The position numbers and the translations under genes were made by a program. From NCBI GenBank assembly GCA_964529285.1, contig CAZGWK010000003.1:1-64000 (forward strand): a DNA stretch of 64,000 bases, read 5' to 3'. Below are positions 9,399 through 18,077 of this stretch, one piece after another. Origin of the DNA: SURF-21 sp964529285 (GTDB lineage Bacteria > Actinomycetota > Geothermincolia > Geothermincolales > RBG-13-55-18). The notes beneath the pieces are model-generated. The model worked only from the letters and a program-made list of their open reading frames with translations, did not search any database and was not told where the DNA came from. Numbering within the stretch: position 1 is the stretch's first letter; each line of letters begins with the position of its first letter.

Positions 9399-9422
9399 GG
9401 GGTCAGGACAAATCCTGACCCC
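9399..9422. repeat. Perfect GGGGTCAGGA hairpin
   Basis: GGGGTCAGGA (9399-9408) and its exact complement TCCTGACCCC (9413-9422) enclose a 4-nt loop. The same GGGGTCAG edge bounds the element at 10991-11107, and CCTGACCCC opens the window at 1-9. This looks like a dispersed REP-type unit. It could also slow transcription between gltX and cysE, but there is no T-tract. Confidence 0.6.
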
Positions 9423-9491
9423 AACGGACGAGCCGGCTTAACCTCTATCTCTATCACCTTCCCGCAAATCAACCACTTATATGCCTCAAGA

Positions 9492-10928
9492 TCATATGCC
9501 GTGCTTTATATGTTCTAGCGCCCGCCTCAACCTGTTGATACACTCCTGCTGACCGAACGCCACGATGAGGTAATGCAGTGAAGGGCCCTTGTCCCTGCCG
9601 GTCAGCGCGACCCTCAGCGGCATAAGTATCTCCCTGGGCTTCAGGTCCCTGTCGGCGAAGTGTTGCTTGATAGTCCCGATAACATCGTCGGCATCCTCGA
9701 GCTTCTCGACGCTGGAGTCCTCGAGTACCTCCATCGCCTTTTCGATGACCCTCTCCGCTACCTCCCCGCGCAACCACTCAGCCGTATGTTCATCGGGGGT
9801 CAGCGGCGGCCCGTAAGGTTCCAGGTATGCGGGCAGTTCGCCCAGGTTCACCAGGTTGTCCAGCACCGACTCCACCATGAGGGCGAAATTCGTGTTCTGC
9901 GCCCATTCAGGCGCGAAGTCCCTTGCGGTCTCCACGAGCCTGTCCTTACGCATGGCGCGCAGGTGTTTGCCGTTGAGCCAGTCAAGCCGCTGCCTGTCGA
10001 ATACGGCGGGGCTGGCCGACAGGTCGCCGATGTCGAAGAGGCGAACGAGTTCTTCCAGTTCCAGCACCTCCCTGCCCCCAGGCGGCGACCAGGAAAGCAG
10101 CGCCAGGTAATTAGTGATGGTCTGCGGCAGATATCCTGTCTCGCGATAATCGCGCACCGCCGTGGCGCCGTGGCGCTTGCTCATCTTGGCGCCATCCTGT
10201 CCCATGAGCAGGGAGTGGTGGAGATAGACGGGAGCGGGATACCCCAGGGCATCGAAGAGGAGCACGTGGCGGGCCGTATTGGTCAGGTGGTCCTCGCCGC
10301 GTATTACGTGAGTTATGCCCATGGTCGCGTCGTCGACCACGACGGAGAAATTGAAACCGGCGCTTCCGTCCGAACGTACGATGATAAAATCGCCCAGTAC
10401 ACCGGGTGGAAAGCGGACGAATCCATGCAGCAGGTCCTGGAATGCGACCTCGCCTTCAGGGACCCGGAAACGCAGCGCCGGGCTCCTGCCCTCCTCCTCC
10501 CTGGCTTCTACCTGCTCCTGCGGCAGGTCGCGGCAGGTACCTTCGTATATGGGAGTGCGCCCCTCGGCGAGAGCGCGCTGCTTGCTTGCCTCCAATTCCT
10601 CCTGCGTACAGTAGCAGGGATAGGCCTTCCCGGCAGACTGCAACCTGCGTGCGTGCTCCCGGTAGAGCTCGCCCCGTTCGCTCTGCCGGTACGGCGCGTG
10701 CGGTCCGCCTACGTCCGGACCCTCGTCCCAGTCCAATCCCAGCCAGCGCATATCGTCCAGTATTGCGTCCTCCAACTCGCGGCTGGAACGCGCGGGGTCG
10801 GTATCCTCCACGCGCAGCACCATCTCGCCGCCCTGTCCTCGAGCGAACAACCAGTTGAAGAGCGCCGTACGCGCCGAGCCCAGATGCAGCTTCCCCGTGG
10901 GAGATGGGGCAAACCTGACCCTCAACAT
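9492..10928 (-). CDS. gltX: Glutamyl-tRNA synthetase
   Basis: The product (478 residues from ATG 10928) starts MLRVRFAPSPTGKLHLGSAR, containing the HIGH-type motif. It carries CYCTQEELEA in the zinc-like region, IRGEDHLTNTARH, and the KMSKRHG loop that binds ATP. The C-terminal anticodon-binding bundle is present, including the family-typical LTGRDKGPSLH. I prefer ATG 10928 to the upstream ATG 10949 because AAGGTGGT precedes it and homologues begin there. It is the first gene of the gltX-cysE-cysS run. Some GluRS enzymes are non-discriminating (Glu-tRNA-Gln); this cannot be decided from sequence. Confidence 0.95.
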   Translation of the reverse strand: MLRVRFAPSPTGKLHLGSARTALFNWLFARGQGGEMVLRVEDTDPARSSRELEDAILDDMRWLGLDWDEGPDVGGPHAPYRQSERGELYREHARRLQSAGKAYPCYCTQEELEASKQRALAEGRTPIYEGTCRDLPQEQVEAREEEGRSPALRFRVPEGEVAFQDLLHGFVRFPPGVLGDFIIVRSDGSAGFNFSVVVDDATMGITHVIRGEDHLTNTARHVLLFDALGYPAPVYLHHSLLMGQDGAKMSKRHGATAVRDYRETGYLPQTITNYLALLSWSPPGGREVLELEELVRLFDIGDLSASPAVFDRQRLDWLNGKHLRAMRKDRLVETARDFAPEWAQNTNFALMVESVLDNLVNLGELPAYLEPYGPPLTPDEHTAEWLRGEVAERVIEKAMEVLEDSSVEKLEDADDVIGTIKQHFADRDLKPREILMPLRVALTGRDKGPSLHYLIVAFGQQECINRLRRALEHIKHGI

Positions 10929-10990
10929 AACACCACCTTGTGGAATCATCGCGCTGGAAGTCTCCTATGCCGCGATTCTATCATACACCG

Positions 10991-11107
10991 GGGGTCAGCC
11001 CTCCATTTTCCACACCAGGGGCCAGGCCTCAACATTACACATGATCGTGAACGTATGGTAGCAGATGAAACCCCTGTGAATCGTGTGGAATGTGGAGGGC
11101 TGACCCC
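10991..11107. mobile_element. MITE/REP-like element with 25-bp inverted ends
   Basis: The left arm at 10991-11015 starts GGGGTCAGCCCTCCA and the right arm at 11083-11107 is its complement, matching at 23 of 25 positions. The 67-bp interior holds a second, related start (GGGGCCAGGCCTCAACATT). There is no coding capacity. Such ends resemble targets of IS200-like REP-associated transposases (established for other genomes; inference here). The right end abuts the stop codon of the next gene at 11108. Confidence 0.6.
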
Positions 11108-12184
11108 TTAGACGGCGCGCGGGGTTGCGTCTACGAAAAGATCCCCTTCGCCGCTGACCGACCAATCGACGTCGCTCTCGACGCCGAATGCCAGCTCGAA
11201 AAGCGCTTGCGCGAACCCGATGACGGATAGATGCAATGTCGGGTTTTCGAGCCGCATGTGCAGTCCCGTGGCTCCCATCCAGAACTCGCTCAGGTTTCCG
11301 AGGCCGCGGTAGGCGAACTGCGTTCGGAAATCCGCCTCGCTCATGAGTCCTTCTATGGAATAGAAACCGCCCCTGACGAACCGGCGCTGCGCTTCTATCA
11401 CCGTGGTCGGAATGGTCTCGCCGAGCTCCTTTTCGAGCTCCACGAACACCTCCTGCAGCCCGGTCTCACCGTTGATCGATATCCGCCTGTCAGTATATGC
11501 GCTGCCGATGAGCCCCTCTTCCGGCTGCCACCGGAACCTGGAGAGAACGGCGGGTCCACCACACACAGGGCACTTCTCCAACTCTATATCGCCCTGGACG
11601 TAGGAATATTCCTTTCTCAAGGCGATTCCCTTCGTCTCTACGGAATGCTCGTGGCGAAAAGCGGATATCTCGATGATATCCTGGGGGAGCTCCCTGCACG
11701 TTACCCCCCACTCACCTCCCACGATAGCTTCACAAGCTCCCGCTATGGTGCCGCACCACAGGGGAACGGAAAAAGGGTTTTCGACCTTGATCTCCAAAAG
11801 GTCATCATCATCGTACTCGAGCCGGAATCCCATCAGTTCGGCTTTGCCGAATCCCATCATGAGCGTGGAGTTCATCTGAAAATCGATGATAGGGCTGATG
11901 TCCACCTCTCGTCTTCTTATAGCCTCCCTGGTCTCATCGCTCATAAACTGCGCGACGTAATCGCGGGCTCCCCTGCGCCGGCTCTCTATCACGACGGTCT
12001 CGATTGAACGCCCTATGATATTCCCTATCCCGGCGAAGAGGGGGTCGAGGTTCTCGCATTCTATGAAGACCACGCGATGCCCGGGATCCCTGCTCTGCAC
12101 GATAACGCCGCTATCGAGCCAGAGAAGTTCACGCGTGATATAGGAAGGCACTCCGCATTCCGGGCATAGCCATGTCTCGGCCAT
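11108..12184 (-). CDS. Duplicated zinc-ribbon/V4R-like protein, copy 1
   Basis: I do not recognise a named family. The 358-residue protein is built of two related halves of about 175 residues. Each half opens with a CxxC knuckle (CPECGVP near residue 7, CPVCGGP near 202). An amphipathic helix follows (GNIIGRSIETVVIESRRRG in the first half, ELGETIPTTVIEAQRRFVR in the second), then a G-[FL]-G-[KN] turn and a beta-rich tail. The helix, GxGxLxL and C-terminal strand order recall the V4R fold (inference). ATG 12184 is preferred over the open-frame start 12223 because GGGGCG precedes it and the paralogue starts the same way. It is followed by its paralogue upstream on the same strand. Confidence 0.7.
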   Translation of the reverse strand: MAETWLCPECGVPSYITRELLWLDSGVIVQSRDPGHRVVFIECENLDPLFAGIGNIIGRSIETVVIESRRRGARDYVAQFMSDETREAIRRREVDISPIIDFQMNSTLMMGFGKAELMGFRLEYDDDDLLEIKVENPFSVPLWCGTIAGACEAIVGGEWGVTCRELPQDIIEISAFRHEHSVETKGIALRKEYSYVQGDIELEKCPVCGGPAVLSRFRWQPEEGLIGSAYTDRRISINGETGLQEVFVELEKELGETIPTTVIEAQRRFVRGGFYSIEGLMSEADFRTQFAYRGLGNLSEFWMGATGLHMRLENPTLHLSVIGFAQALFELAFGVESDVDWSVSGEGDLFVDATPRAV

Positions 12185-12330
12185 CCAACGCCCCTTTGTT
12201 TTCCGGCTGCAAGCAAGAGCCACGTGATGCTATAGGAATATTGTAACAGATGATGACACGATAGTACGGTTTCACTCCCGGTTTGTGGTGGCCGGATACC
12301 CCATGTCTTTATCGCCGTGAGCCAGAGCGC

Positions 12331-13410
12331 TCATATGGATGGTATGACCTCGACGAAAAGGTCCCCGTCGCCGGTGACTTCCCAGTCCACATTGCTTTCT
12401 CTGCTGAAAGCCTTCTCGAAGGTACCTTGAGTCAGGCCTACTGCCAACAGTGGCAGGGCTGCGTTCTCTATACGCAGCAGAACACCCTTTCTGCCCATTT
12501 TCAACTCTTTCAGGTTGCCCAGCCCCCTTATGGCCACCTGCTCTCGCATGTTCTCCTCGCTGATGACCTCCTCGACCGAAAAGAAGCCGGAACGGATGAA
12601 GCGCTTCTGGGCCTCCACCACCAAGCGCGGTATGGTATCCCCCAACTCCGCCTCCAGCTCTTCGAATATGGGGTCGATCATGGACGGGCCGGTCATCACC
12701 ATCCTGCGGCCGGTGACCGTGCTCCTCACGGAGCCGTTGACCTGGTCCCAAGTGAATTCCTTCAGCCCGGTGGGTACTCCGCAGCTGGAGCACCTCTCGA
12801 ACTCGATGTCGCCCTTCTTATAATCCAGATCATAGCCCTTCCACCGCAGCCTCTCCTTGAGGTCGGTCGGGTTTTCGGACTCGAAGATGGTTATCTCGTA
12901 AACACCGGGGACCGTTTCCTCGTATGTGAAACCCGGCTCAAGTCCTATTATCGCCTCTATGGAACCGGCGAAGTTGCCCACCGACAGGGGGACGGAATAT
13001 GGCCTCTCGGCGAGTACGGTGACGTAATCGTCTTTTTCTCCTCGAAAGCGGACCTCGGCGAGTGACAGCTTTCCATATCCCATCGCTCGCCAGATGAGGA
13101 AGGTGGAATCGAACACCAGATCGAGGTCGATATCCCCCGCCCGTATAATCGCCTTCAAGTCATCCGAGACGACGCGGTCCATGTAGTCGCGGGTGGAGCG
13201 GCGCGAAGCGTCAATTATTAAGCGCTCTATGGGAGACCCTATCAGCTCCGCGACGCCTTCGAAGAGGCTGTCGAGATTGCCGCTTTCGAAGAACACGAGG
13301 CGGTGCCTCGTCTCCCTGCTGGCCTGGATGACGCCGTTGTCCAGCCACTCATGCTGGCTGTTGATATACATGGGGACGCCGCATTCGGGACACGTGTTTA
13401 TTTCGGGCAT
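12331..13410 (-). CDS. Duplicated zinc-ribbon/V4R-like protein, copy 2
   Basis: The 359-residue protein is a paralogue of the 11108-12184 product along its whole length. The CxxC knuckles are CPECGVP (residues 8-14) and CSSCGVP (about 204-210). The V4R-like core is clear in the first half (MGYGKLSLAEVRF, then SVGNFAGSIEAIIG and PGVYEITIFE) and repeated in the second (RGLGNLKELKMG, LLAVGLTQGTFEKAF, GDGDLFVEVIP). No signal peptide or membrane helix is seen. V4R-type domains bind small ligands or haem in sensors, so a ligand-sensing or metal-linked scaffold is possible, but the function is unknown. It is 146 nt upstream of its twin on the same strand, probably in one operon. Confidence 0.72.
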   Translation of the reverse strand: MPEINTCPECGVPMYINSQHEWLDNGVIQASRETRHRLVFFESGNLDSLFEGVAELIGSPIERLIIDASRRSTRDYMDRVVSDDLKAIIRAGDIDLDLVFDSTFLIWRAMGYGKLSLAEVRFRGEKDDYVTVLAERPYSVPLSVGNFAGSIEAIIGLEPGFTYEETVPGVYEITIFESENPTDLKERLRWKGYDLDYKKGDIEFERCSSCGVPTGLKEFTWDQVNGSVRSTVTGRRMVMTGPSMIDPIFEELEAELGDTIPRLVVEAQKRFIRSGFFSVEEVISEENMREQVAIRGLGNLKELKMGRKGVLLRIENAALPLLAVGLTQGTFEKAFSRESNVDWEVTGDGDLFVEVIPSI

Positions 13411-13777
13411 ATTCTCTTTCCTGCCGCATGAATAGGATCCAGGGTCATCACCTCGCGTTTAAGCTGTACCCGCTCGTGGGATCTCTGGTAATGTGCCAGT
13501 GCTCTATCGGTTCTTCTCATATACAGTCGCCTTTTCACAGCTATACCTGAAACGATTCTGGTATTCGTATTCGTGTTCATTTGCCGTTTGGCGGGCCTCG
13601 TCATTAGTAGTCTGCTGGACGGGTTTGTTAAGCGGTCATACATATGTTCTGGTCAAGGGAATATTACATCACGCCACCTCGAACAGGCAAGTCAGAAGAG
13701 TTCAAGACCGAGGGTCGCAGACACGGCGTCAAGGTTGTGGTAAGAATAGGAGAGACGGATACGGGACGGGAGAGGTG
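13411..13777. other. Divergent intergenic region, no gene seen
   Basis: These 367 nt separate the minus-strand V4R-like pair from the plus-strand PfkB gene, so they must hold two promoters. Open frames cross the region on both strands but lack start context and resemblance to known proteins. I find no clear -35/-10 pair or hairpin. Confidence 0.5.
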
Positions 13778-14764
13778 GTGAGCTGTACGGACATAGGGCT
13801 CATCGTCGTCGGCGGGCTGAATACCGACATCGTGGCGCTGGGTGTAGAACGGCTTCTCTCCCCCGGCGAGCTTACACGCAGCGGACGGCTGCTCGTAGGG
13901 CCCGGGGGCAAGTCCTGCAACCTCGCGCGCATGGCGTCTCCATTGATAGCTCCCCGCACTGTGGCCATGATAGCGAAGACATGCCGTGATCGGCTCGGAC
14001 TGTGGAAGGTCCCGGTAGACGCGCTCCGGGATGCCGGCGTGAACACGGACTTCCTTAAGATCGAGGACTTCGCAACAGCGGGAGAGTATCCGGGTATCGC
14101 CCTCATCCCCGTCGACCGCAACGGCGAGAACCAGATATACTGCGTCCCCGGTATAAACGACGCCTTCCAGCCCCGGGACATCGCAGACGCTGCGGGACTC
14201 TTCGCCGGCACGGACAGCGAACGCATGCTCGCCCTGACCCTGGAACTGCCCCTGGAGACGGCATTATATGCGGTCCGCAAGGCGGTCTCCGCGGGGATGA
14301 AGGTCATCCTGGATCCAGGCGGCATCGCGGAGGAGGAGGATTACGGCGAACTGCTCGGCTCGGGCATATACCTCCTCGCTCCCAACGAACACGAGGCAAG
14401 GGTTTTGACGGGAATAGGAGTGGAGGGCATGGCATCCGCGCGCGAGGCCGCCGCGGAGCTGCTCTCACAGGGAGTGGAAAACGTCGTCCTCACCCACGGA
14501 GAACGCGGCGCTTACGTGTTCAGCCGCGGGCGCGAGAAGCACATAAAGGCCGCATGCAGCAGCGAGCCCACGTGCGCCGATGCTACGGGATGCGGGGACC
14601 AGGTGACAGCCATACTCTGCTCTGAGATCCTGAGGGGAAGGGACGTGATCGAGGCAAGCGAGCTCGCCGTGCTCGCCGGCACCCTGCAGTACCAGCGTCC
14701 GGGCATCCGACCGCTCACGAGAGAGGAGCTGGAGGCGCACCTCACACAGGAGGACCGACAGTGA
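13778..14764 (+). CDS. PfkB-family carbohydrate/nucleoside kinase
   Basis: This is a ribokinase-fold kinase of about 328 residues. The N-terminal strand IVVGGLNTDIVALG and the GPGGKSCNLARMA motif (PfkB signature 1, GG hinge) are present. ANEHEARVLTG and the catalytic/anion-hole motif DATGCGDQV (signature 2, Asp as base) are also present. I prefer GTG 13778 because GGGAG lies directly upstream and the first beta strand follows; the longer open frame adds unrelated residues. Its stop overlaps the GTG of the nucleoside hydrolase, so the pair likely salvages a nucleoside: the hydrolase frees ribose and the kinase phosphorylates it. A direct nucleoside kinase is the alternative. Confidence 0.82.
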   Translation: MSCTDIGLIVVGGLNTDIVALGVERLLSPGELTRSGRLLVGPGGKSCNLARMASPLIAPRTVAMIAKTCRDRLGLWKVPVDALRDAGVNTDFLKIEDFATAGEYPGIALIPVDRNGENQIYCVPGINDAFQPRDIADAAGLFAGTDSERMLALTLELPLETALYAVRKAVSAGMKVILDPGGIAEEEDYGELLGSGIYLLAPNEHEARVLTGIGVEGMASAREAAAELLSQGVENVVLTHGERGAYVFSRGREKHIKAACSSEPTCADATGCGDQVTAILCSEILRGRDVIEASELAVLAGTLQYQRPGIRPLTREELEAHLTQEDRQ

Positions 14765-15645
14765 GGAAGAGACTTATCATCGATACCGACCCCAACATCC
14801 ACGTGCGGGGCAAGGACATCGACGACGCGCTGGCCATTATCTTTTCTATCGCCTCACCGGAAGTGGAGGTGGAGGGGATCACGATCAATTTCGGCAACGT
14901 CAAGGCGCCGGTGGGATACCGGGCGGCAGAAGATATCCTCGCGGCCGTCGGTGCAGATATTCCGGTCATGCAGGGCGCCGCGTCCGCCTCAGAACTGGGA
15001 AAGAAAAACGAGGCGGTCGATTTCCTCCTACGCACCGTCGGCGAGAACCCGGGCCAGATATCCCTGCTGGCGCTGGCACCGCTCACCAACGTGGCCACCG
15101 CCTGCATGCTGGACGCGGGATTCGCGGCTGGCTTGAAGGAGATAGTCGTGATGGGAGGAACGCTGGACTTCTGGATATTCAAGTACCTCGGGGAGTTCAA
15201 CTTCCACCAGGATGCGAGGGCGGCGGCTACGGTCATGTCCCACGCTGCAGCAAAGACTCTCATCACCATGGACGTGTGCTCCCAGGCCGTTTTCACGCGT
15301 GAGCACCTGGACAGGATCAAGTCCGCCGCAACCGGGGTCTCCGGCTTCTGTGCCGGCTTCATAGCTCCATGGCTAAAGCTTAACAGCAGGATCTTCTTTC
15401 GCAAGAAGGGATTCTTCCCCTGGGACGCGGTGGCGGCATCATACCTCGTCGACAATGCGCTCTTCACTAACAACCCCTGTACTTTCAGTATCGTCGAGGA
15501 GGGCCTCAGGAGGGGTAGGCTGATCGAGGTGAAGAGGGCGAAAAGCCTGCACAGCACCAACGGGAAGAGACCGGTCAACGTTCCCCTGAAGTTGGACGGC
15601 GAAGGATTCATGGACCTCTTCATGCAGAGGCTTATGATGCTTTGA
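14761..15645 (+). CDS. Inosine/uridine-preferring nucleoside hydrolase (IunH family)
   Basis: The 294-residue protein starts with the Ca2+-binding N-terminus IIDTDPN, close to the usual DTDPGxDD. Here the second Asp pair is displaced by an insertion (IHVRGKDIDDALAI). ALAPLTNVA and IVVMGG match the conserved core, and EFNFHQDARAA matches the EFN-x-x-x-DP-A region, with QD in place of DP. PWDAVAA near residue 220 supplies the late Asp ligand. The family cleaves the N-glycosidic bond of ribonucleosides. The GTG start overlaps the kinase stop (GTGA). The displaced Asp pair may change substrate or metal geometry. Confidence 0.85.
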   Translation: MRKRLIIDTDPNIHVRGKDIDDALAIIFSIASPEVEVEGITINFGNVKAPVGYRAAEDILAAVGADIPVMQGAASASELGKKNEAVDFLLRTVGENPGQISLLALAPLTNVATACMLDAGFAAGLKEIVVMGGTLDFWIFKYLGEFNFHQDARAAATVMSHAAAKTLITMDVCSQAVFTREHLDRIKSAATGVSGFCAGFIAPWLKLNSRIFFRKKGFFPWDAVAASYLVDNALFTNNPCTFSIVEEGLRRGRLIEVKRAKSLHSTNGKRPVNVPLKLDGEGFMDLFMQRLMML

Positions 15646-15676
15646 CCATGCCGGAAGCGCAGTAACGCTCCCCTTG

Positions 15677-15726
15677 CTCAACTATCGTTAACCAAGAAGT
15701 AACCTGGCAGTAGGCCATAGTTTAGA
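15677..15726 (+). promoter_or_regulatory. Weak Pho-box-like array before the HAMP membrane protein
   Basis: Hexamers spaced by exactly 11 bp read CTCAAC (15677), TTAACC (15688), GTAACC (15699), GTAGGC (15710) and TTTAGA (15721). The middle two match the consensus of the arrays near the pst and pho genes; the others are degenerate. It lies about 60 bp before the start at 15788. Confidence 0.4.
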
Positions 15727-15787
15727 GCTGTCTTGTATCCTTTTGAAATGAGTCAATGAGCTCAGTCCAGAGTTAAGAGGAGGCAAG

Positions 15788-17968
15788 ATGAACGATCACA
15801 AAGATGTAGAACGGCTGGGCAGGAAACTGTATATCTGGGGAACCGGCATTGCGTTTCTCTTTTCCATCATCACCATTACGTTCATGCAGATACTGGTCTA
15901 TAGTTTCGGCGTTGGTCTGATGGCCAGGACGGCCCTCAATACCATAGCTCTCGGGGCCGTCCTGTTCGTTGCCGCGGTCCTTTTCGCCCGGCGCGGATTC
16001 AAGCCCATCCGGAATGCGGTCATGCATTTCATGGATGCGAGTACGGAGCGGGAAAAGAGCGAGTTCGCCGTGGAGGCGGGTACATCCATGGAACGTTTTC
16101 CGCTGCGTTTTTCCCTGATGATCTTGGCGCTCCTGGCATTCTTGTTCATCGAGACGGGATTGCTCCTTCTACTGCAGAAGGAACTCCTGGGAGCTATCGC
16201 CTTGAACTATATACTCATGGGTTTGGGCCTCAGCCTCGCCTCGGCCTTTCTGGCGTTTTTTATCCTGCACCGTTTTCTTGATCCGTTGCGCGAACTCTGC
16301 TATCCATACTTGAGCAGCCAATCCGGTGTGCGGGGCGTCACCATAAAGGCGAGGATCATAGCCATGGCCGTATTCCTCACCGTGGTCTTCGTCATCCTGG
16401 GGTGGACGACCGCCGAAGTATACACCATCTACGAAGTGCGAGACCAGATGCTGGAAAATTGCGAGCTGCATGCGGCCTTGGTAGGAGACACATTCGACGA
16501 TATGCTCGCGGCGGAGGTCAGCTACGATGCACAGGAAAACGTCGTCGCGGTCAACAGGTTGCACGATGACGAGTACGCGGTTCTCATCGACGAGAACGGA
16601 GAGCCCCAGGCCGAATTCACAATCGGCGATATGCAGGTGAGTTCCATAGACGAGGCCTTTCTTACACAGGCCATGGAGAGAGCGGTTTCCGAGCAGTTCG
16701 CTACCGGTTCGTTCAGCAACGACAGCGGTAGTATGATTGCCGCCTTTGCACCCACCGGGTTTTACGGCACGCGCATCGTCACGATAGTACCCTTGAGCCC
16801 CTTCCTGGGAGACGCCACCAAGGTCGGCTATACTTTCCTTTACCTCAGCCTGATCATCGCCCTCATATCTGCCGTGATCGTATGGCTGACGGTGGTCTCT
16901 TTCAGTAAGCCCTTAAACTTGCTGGTCGAAGCGGCATGCGTAGTGGGAGAGGGTGTCCTCTACCAGGAGGTACGCATAGACTCGGCGGACGAGACAGGCA
17001 GGCTCTCGCTCACCTTCAGGGAAATGCTCCTGAACCTGCGGGCGATGCTGGATTCGTCTAAAGACACAGCCCTGGCCATTATGGGGGAAGCGGCCAAGAC
17101 GCAGGAGATAGTGAACGACAGCAGGGTTTCGTTGGAGGGGATCAGGAAATCCACCGATAAGTTCTGTGCCAACACCAAGTACGAGACCAGAAGGCTTAGA
17201 AGGATAGCCGTCATGACCTCGGGAATAACCAAGGCCATCGAATCAAGGGTCAGGAGGAGGCCGAGTCTGAAGGATGAAGTCGTCCATGCCGATTCAGCTC
17301 GGCGCGAGGCGGAGTTGGACGCGGAATTCGCGGACTGTGTCCATGCGGAAGGCGCTTGCGCGTACGACGAAAAGGGAGAGGCCCACCAGGCAGATATCTC
17401 GGGACACGCGGCTGCAGGACTTCTCGACAGCATCGATGCGGCGGAGCGCAGTCTGCCCTTCGAGAGCGACCTCGACTCCTTGAGGGAATCCATCCAGAAG
17501 TATAATGTATACGAAAGGGTACTGGACTTCACGGTAGCCGCGTTGGATATCAGGAAGCTGGGTTTCGAGGCCAGCCGTATCAACGAGGAGATCATCGCGA
17601 AGTTCGGGGGGTACAGCCAGGAAAGCCTCGGGGGGTCTGCAGTGGAGCTTCTCGAAGGCACGGGCGAGATCTCTCTCGTCTCCCGCTCAGACCTGGTTGC
17701 CTCGGCCGAGCTCTCCAGGGATACGGCCGATATACTGCAGCGGATTATGGACTATCTGCCCCTGGTGATGCAGATCCTATACGAGATCAATTCCATAACC
17801 GAGTTCAATGCCGAGCTCGCCGCAGAGTTATCACATTCATTACGGGTTCATATTGAGTCAACGGAACTGCTGGAGAACTCCTGCCAGCGCCTGGCAGAGA
17901 TGGCTATCCTCCTCCAGGCTCAAACGCAGGAATTCAAGACTGCAGGTAGTTCCGGGTCGAACGGATAA
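15788..17968 (+). CDS. HAMP-domain membrane sensor-like protein without a recognised output domain
   Basis: The 726-residue product has six probable membrane helices (about 13-40, 46-68, 106-130, 133-160, 188-214, 347-371). The outer loop at about 215-346 looks like a small sensor domain, and a HAMP follows at about 372-425 (SKPLNLLVEAACVVGEG, DETGRLSLTFREM). The rest (430-726) is helical and acidic but shows no kinase, GGDEF, cyclase or canonical chemoreceptor hairpin. The start at ATG 15788 follows AAGAGGAGGCAAG. It converges on the phoU genes and may carry Pho boxes upstream, suggesting a phosphate-linked role (inference). A diverged methyl-accepting protein is an alternative. Confidence 0.7.
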   Translation: MNDHKDVERLGRKLYIWGTGIAFLFSIITITFMQILVYSFGVGLMARTALNTIALGAVLFVAAVLFARRGFKPIRNAVMHFMDASTEREKSEFAVEAGTSMERFPLRFSLMILALLAFLFIETGLLLLLQKELLGAIALNYILMGLGLSLASAFLAFFILHRFLDPLRELCYPYLSSQSGVRGVTIKARIIAMAVFLTVVFVILGWTTAEVYTIYEVRDQMLENCELHAALVGDTFDDMLAAEVSYDAQENVVAVNRLHDDEYAVLIDENGEPQAEFTIGDMQVSSIDEAFLTQAMERAVSEQFATGSFSNDSGSMIAAFAPTGFYGTRIVTIVPLSPFLGDATKVGYTFLYLSLIIALISAVIVWLTVVSFSKPLNLLVEAACVVGEGVLYQEVRIDSADETGRLSLTFREMLLNLRAMLDSSKDTALAIMGEAAKTQEIVNDSRVSLEGIRKSTDKFCANTKYETRRLRRIAVMTSGITKAIESRVRRRPSLKDEVVHADSARREAELDAEFADCVHAEGACAYDEKGEAHQADISGHAAAGLLDSIDAAERSLPFESDLDSLRESIQKYNVYERVLDFTVAALDIRKLGFEASRINEEIIAKFGGYSQESLGGSAVELLEGTGEISLVSRSDLVASAELSRDTADILQRIMDYLPLVMQILYEINSITEFNAELAAELSHSLRVHIESTELLENSCQRLAEMAILLQAQTQEFKTAGSSGSNG

Positions 17969-18077
17969 AGCCACCAGCCTTGCCATGTATGCGAGAGATC
18001 CGTTACGAGTCATTGTACGCATGGTATAATATGGAATCTCTTCTTTCTGCGCCTCAAGATCCAAGCGGGCCTGTTTG

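Noticed and set aside
13398..13643. 81-residue minus-strand frame upstream of the V4R-like pair
   Set aside because: No ribosome site, no resemblance to known proteins, and overlap with the end of the neighbouring gene's 5' region.
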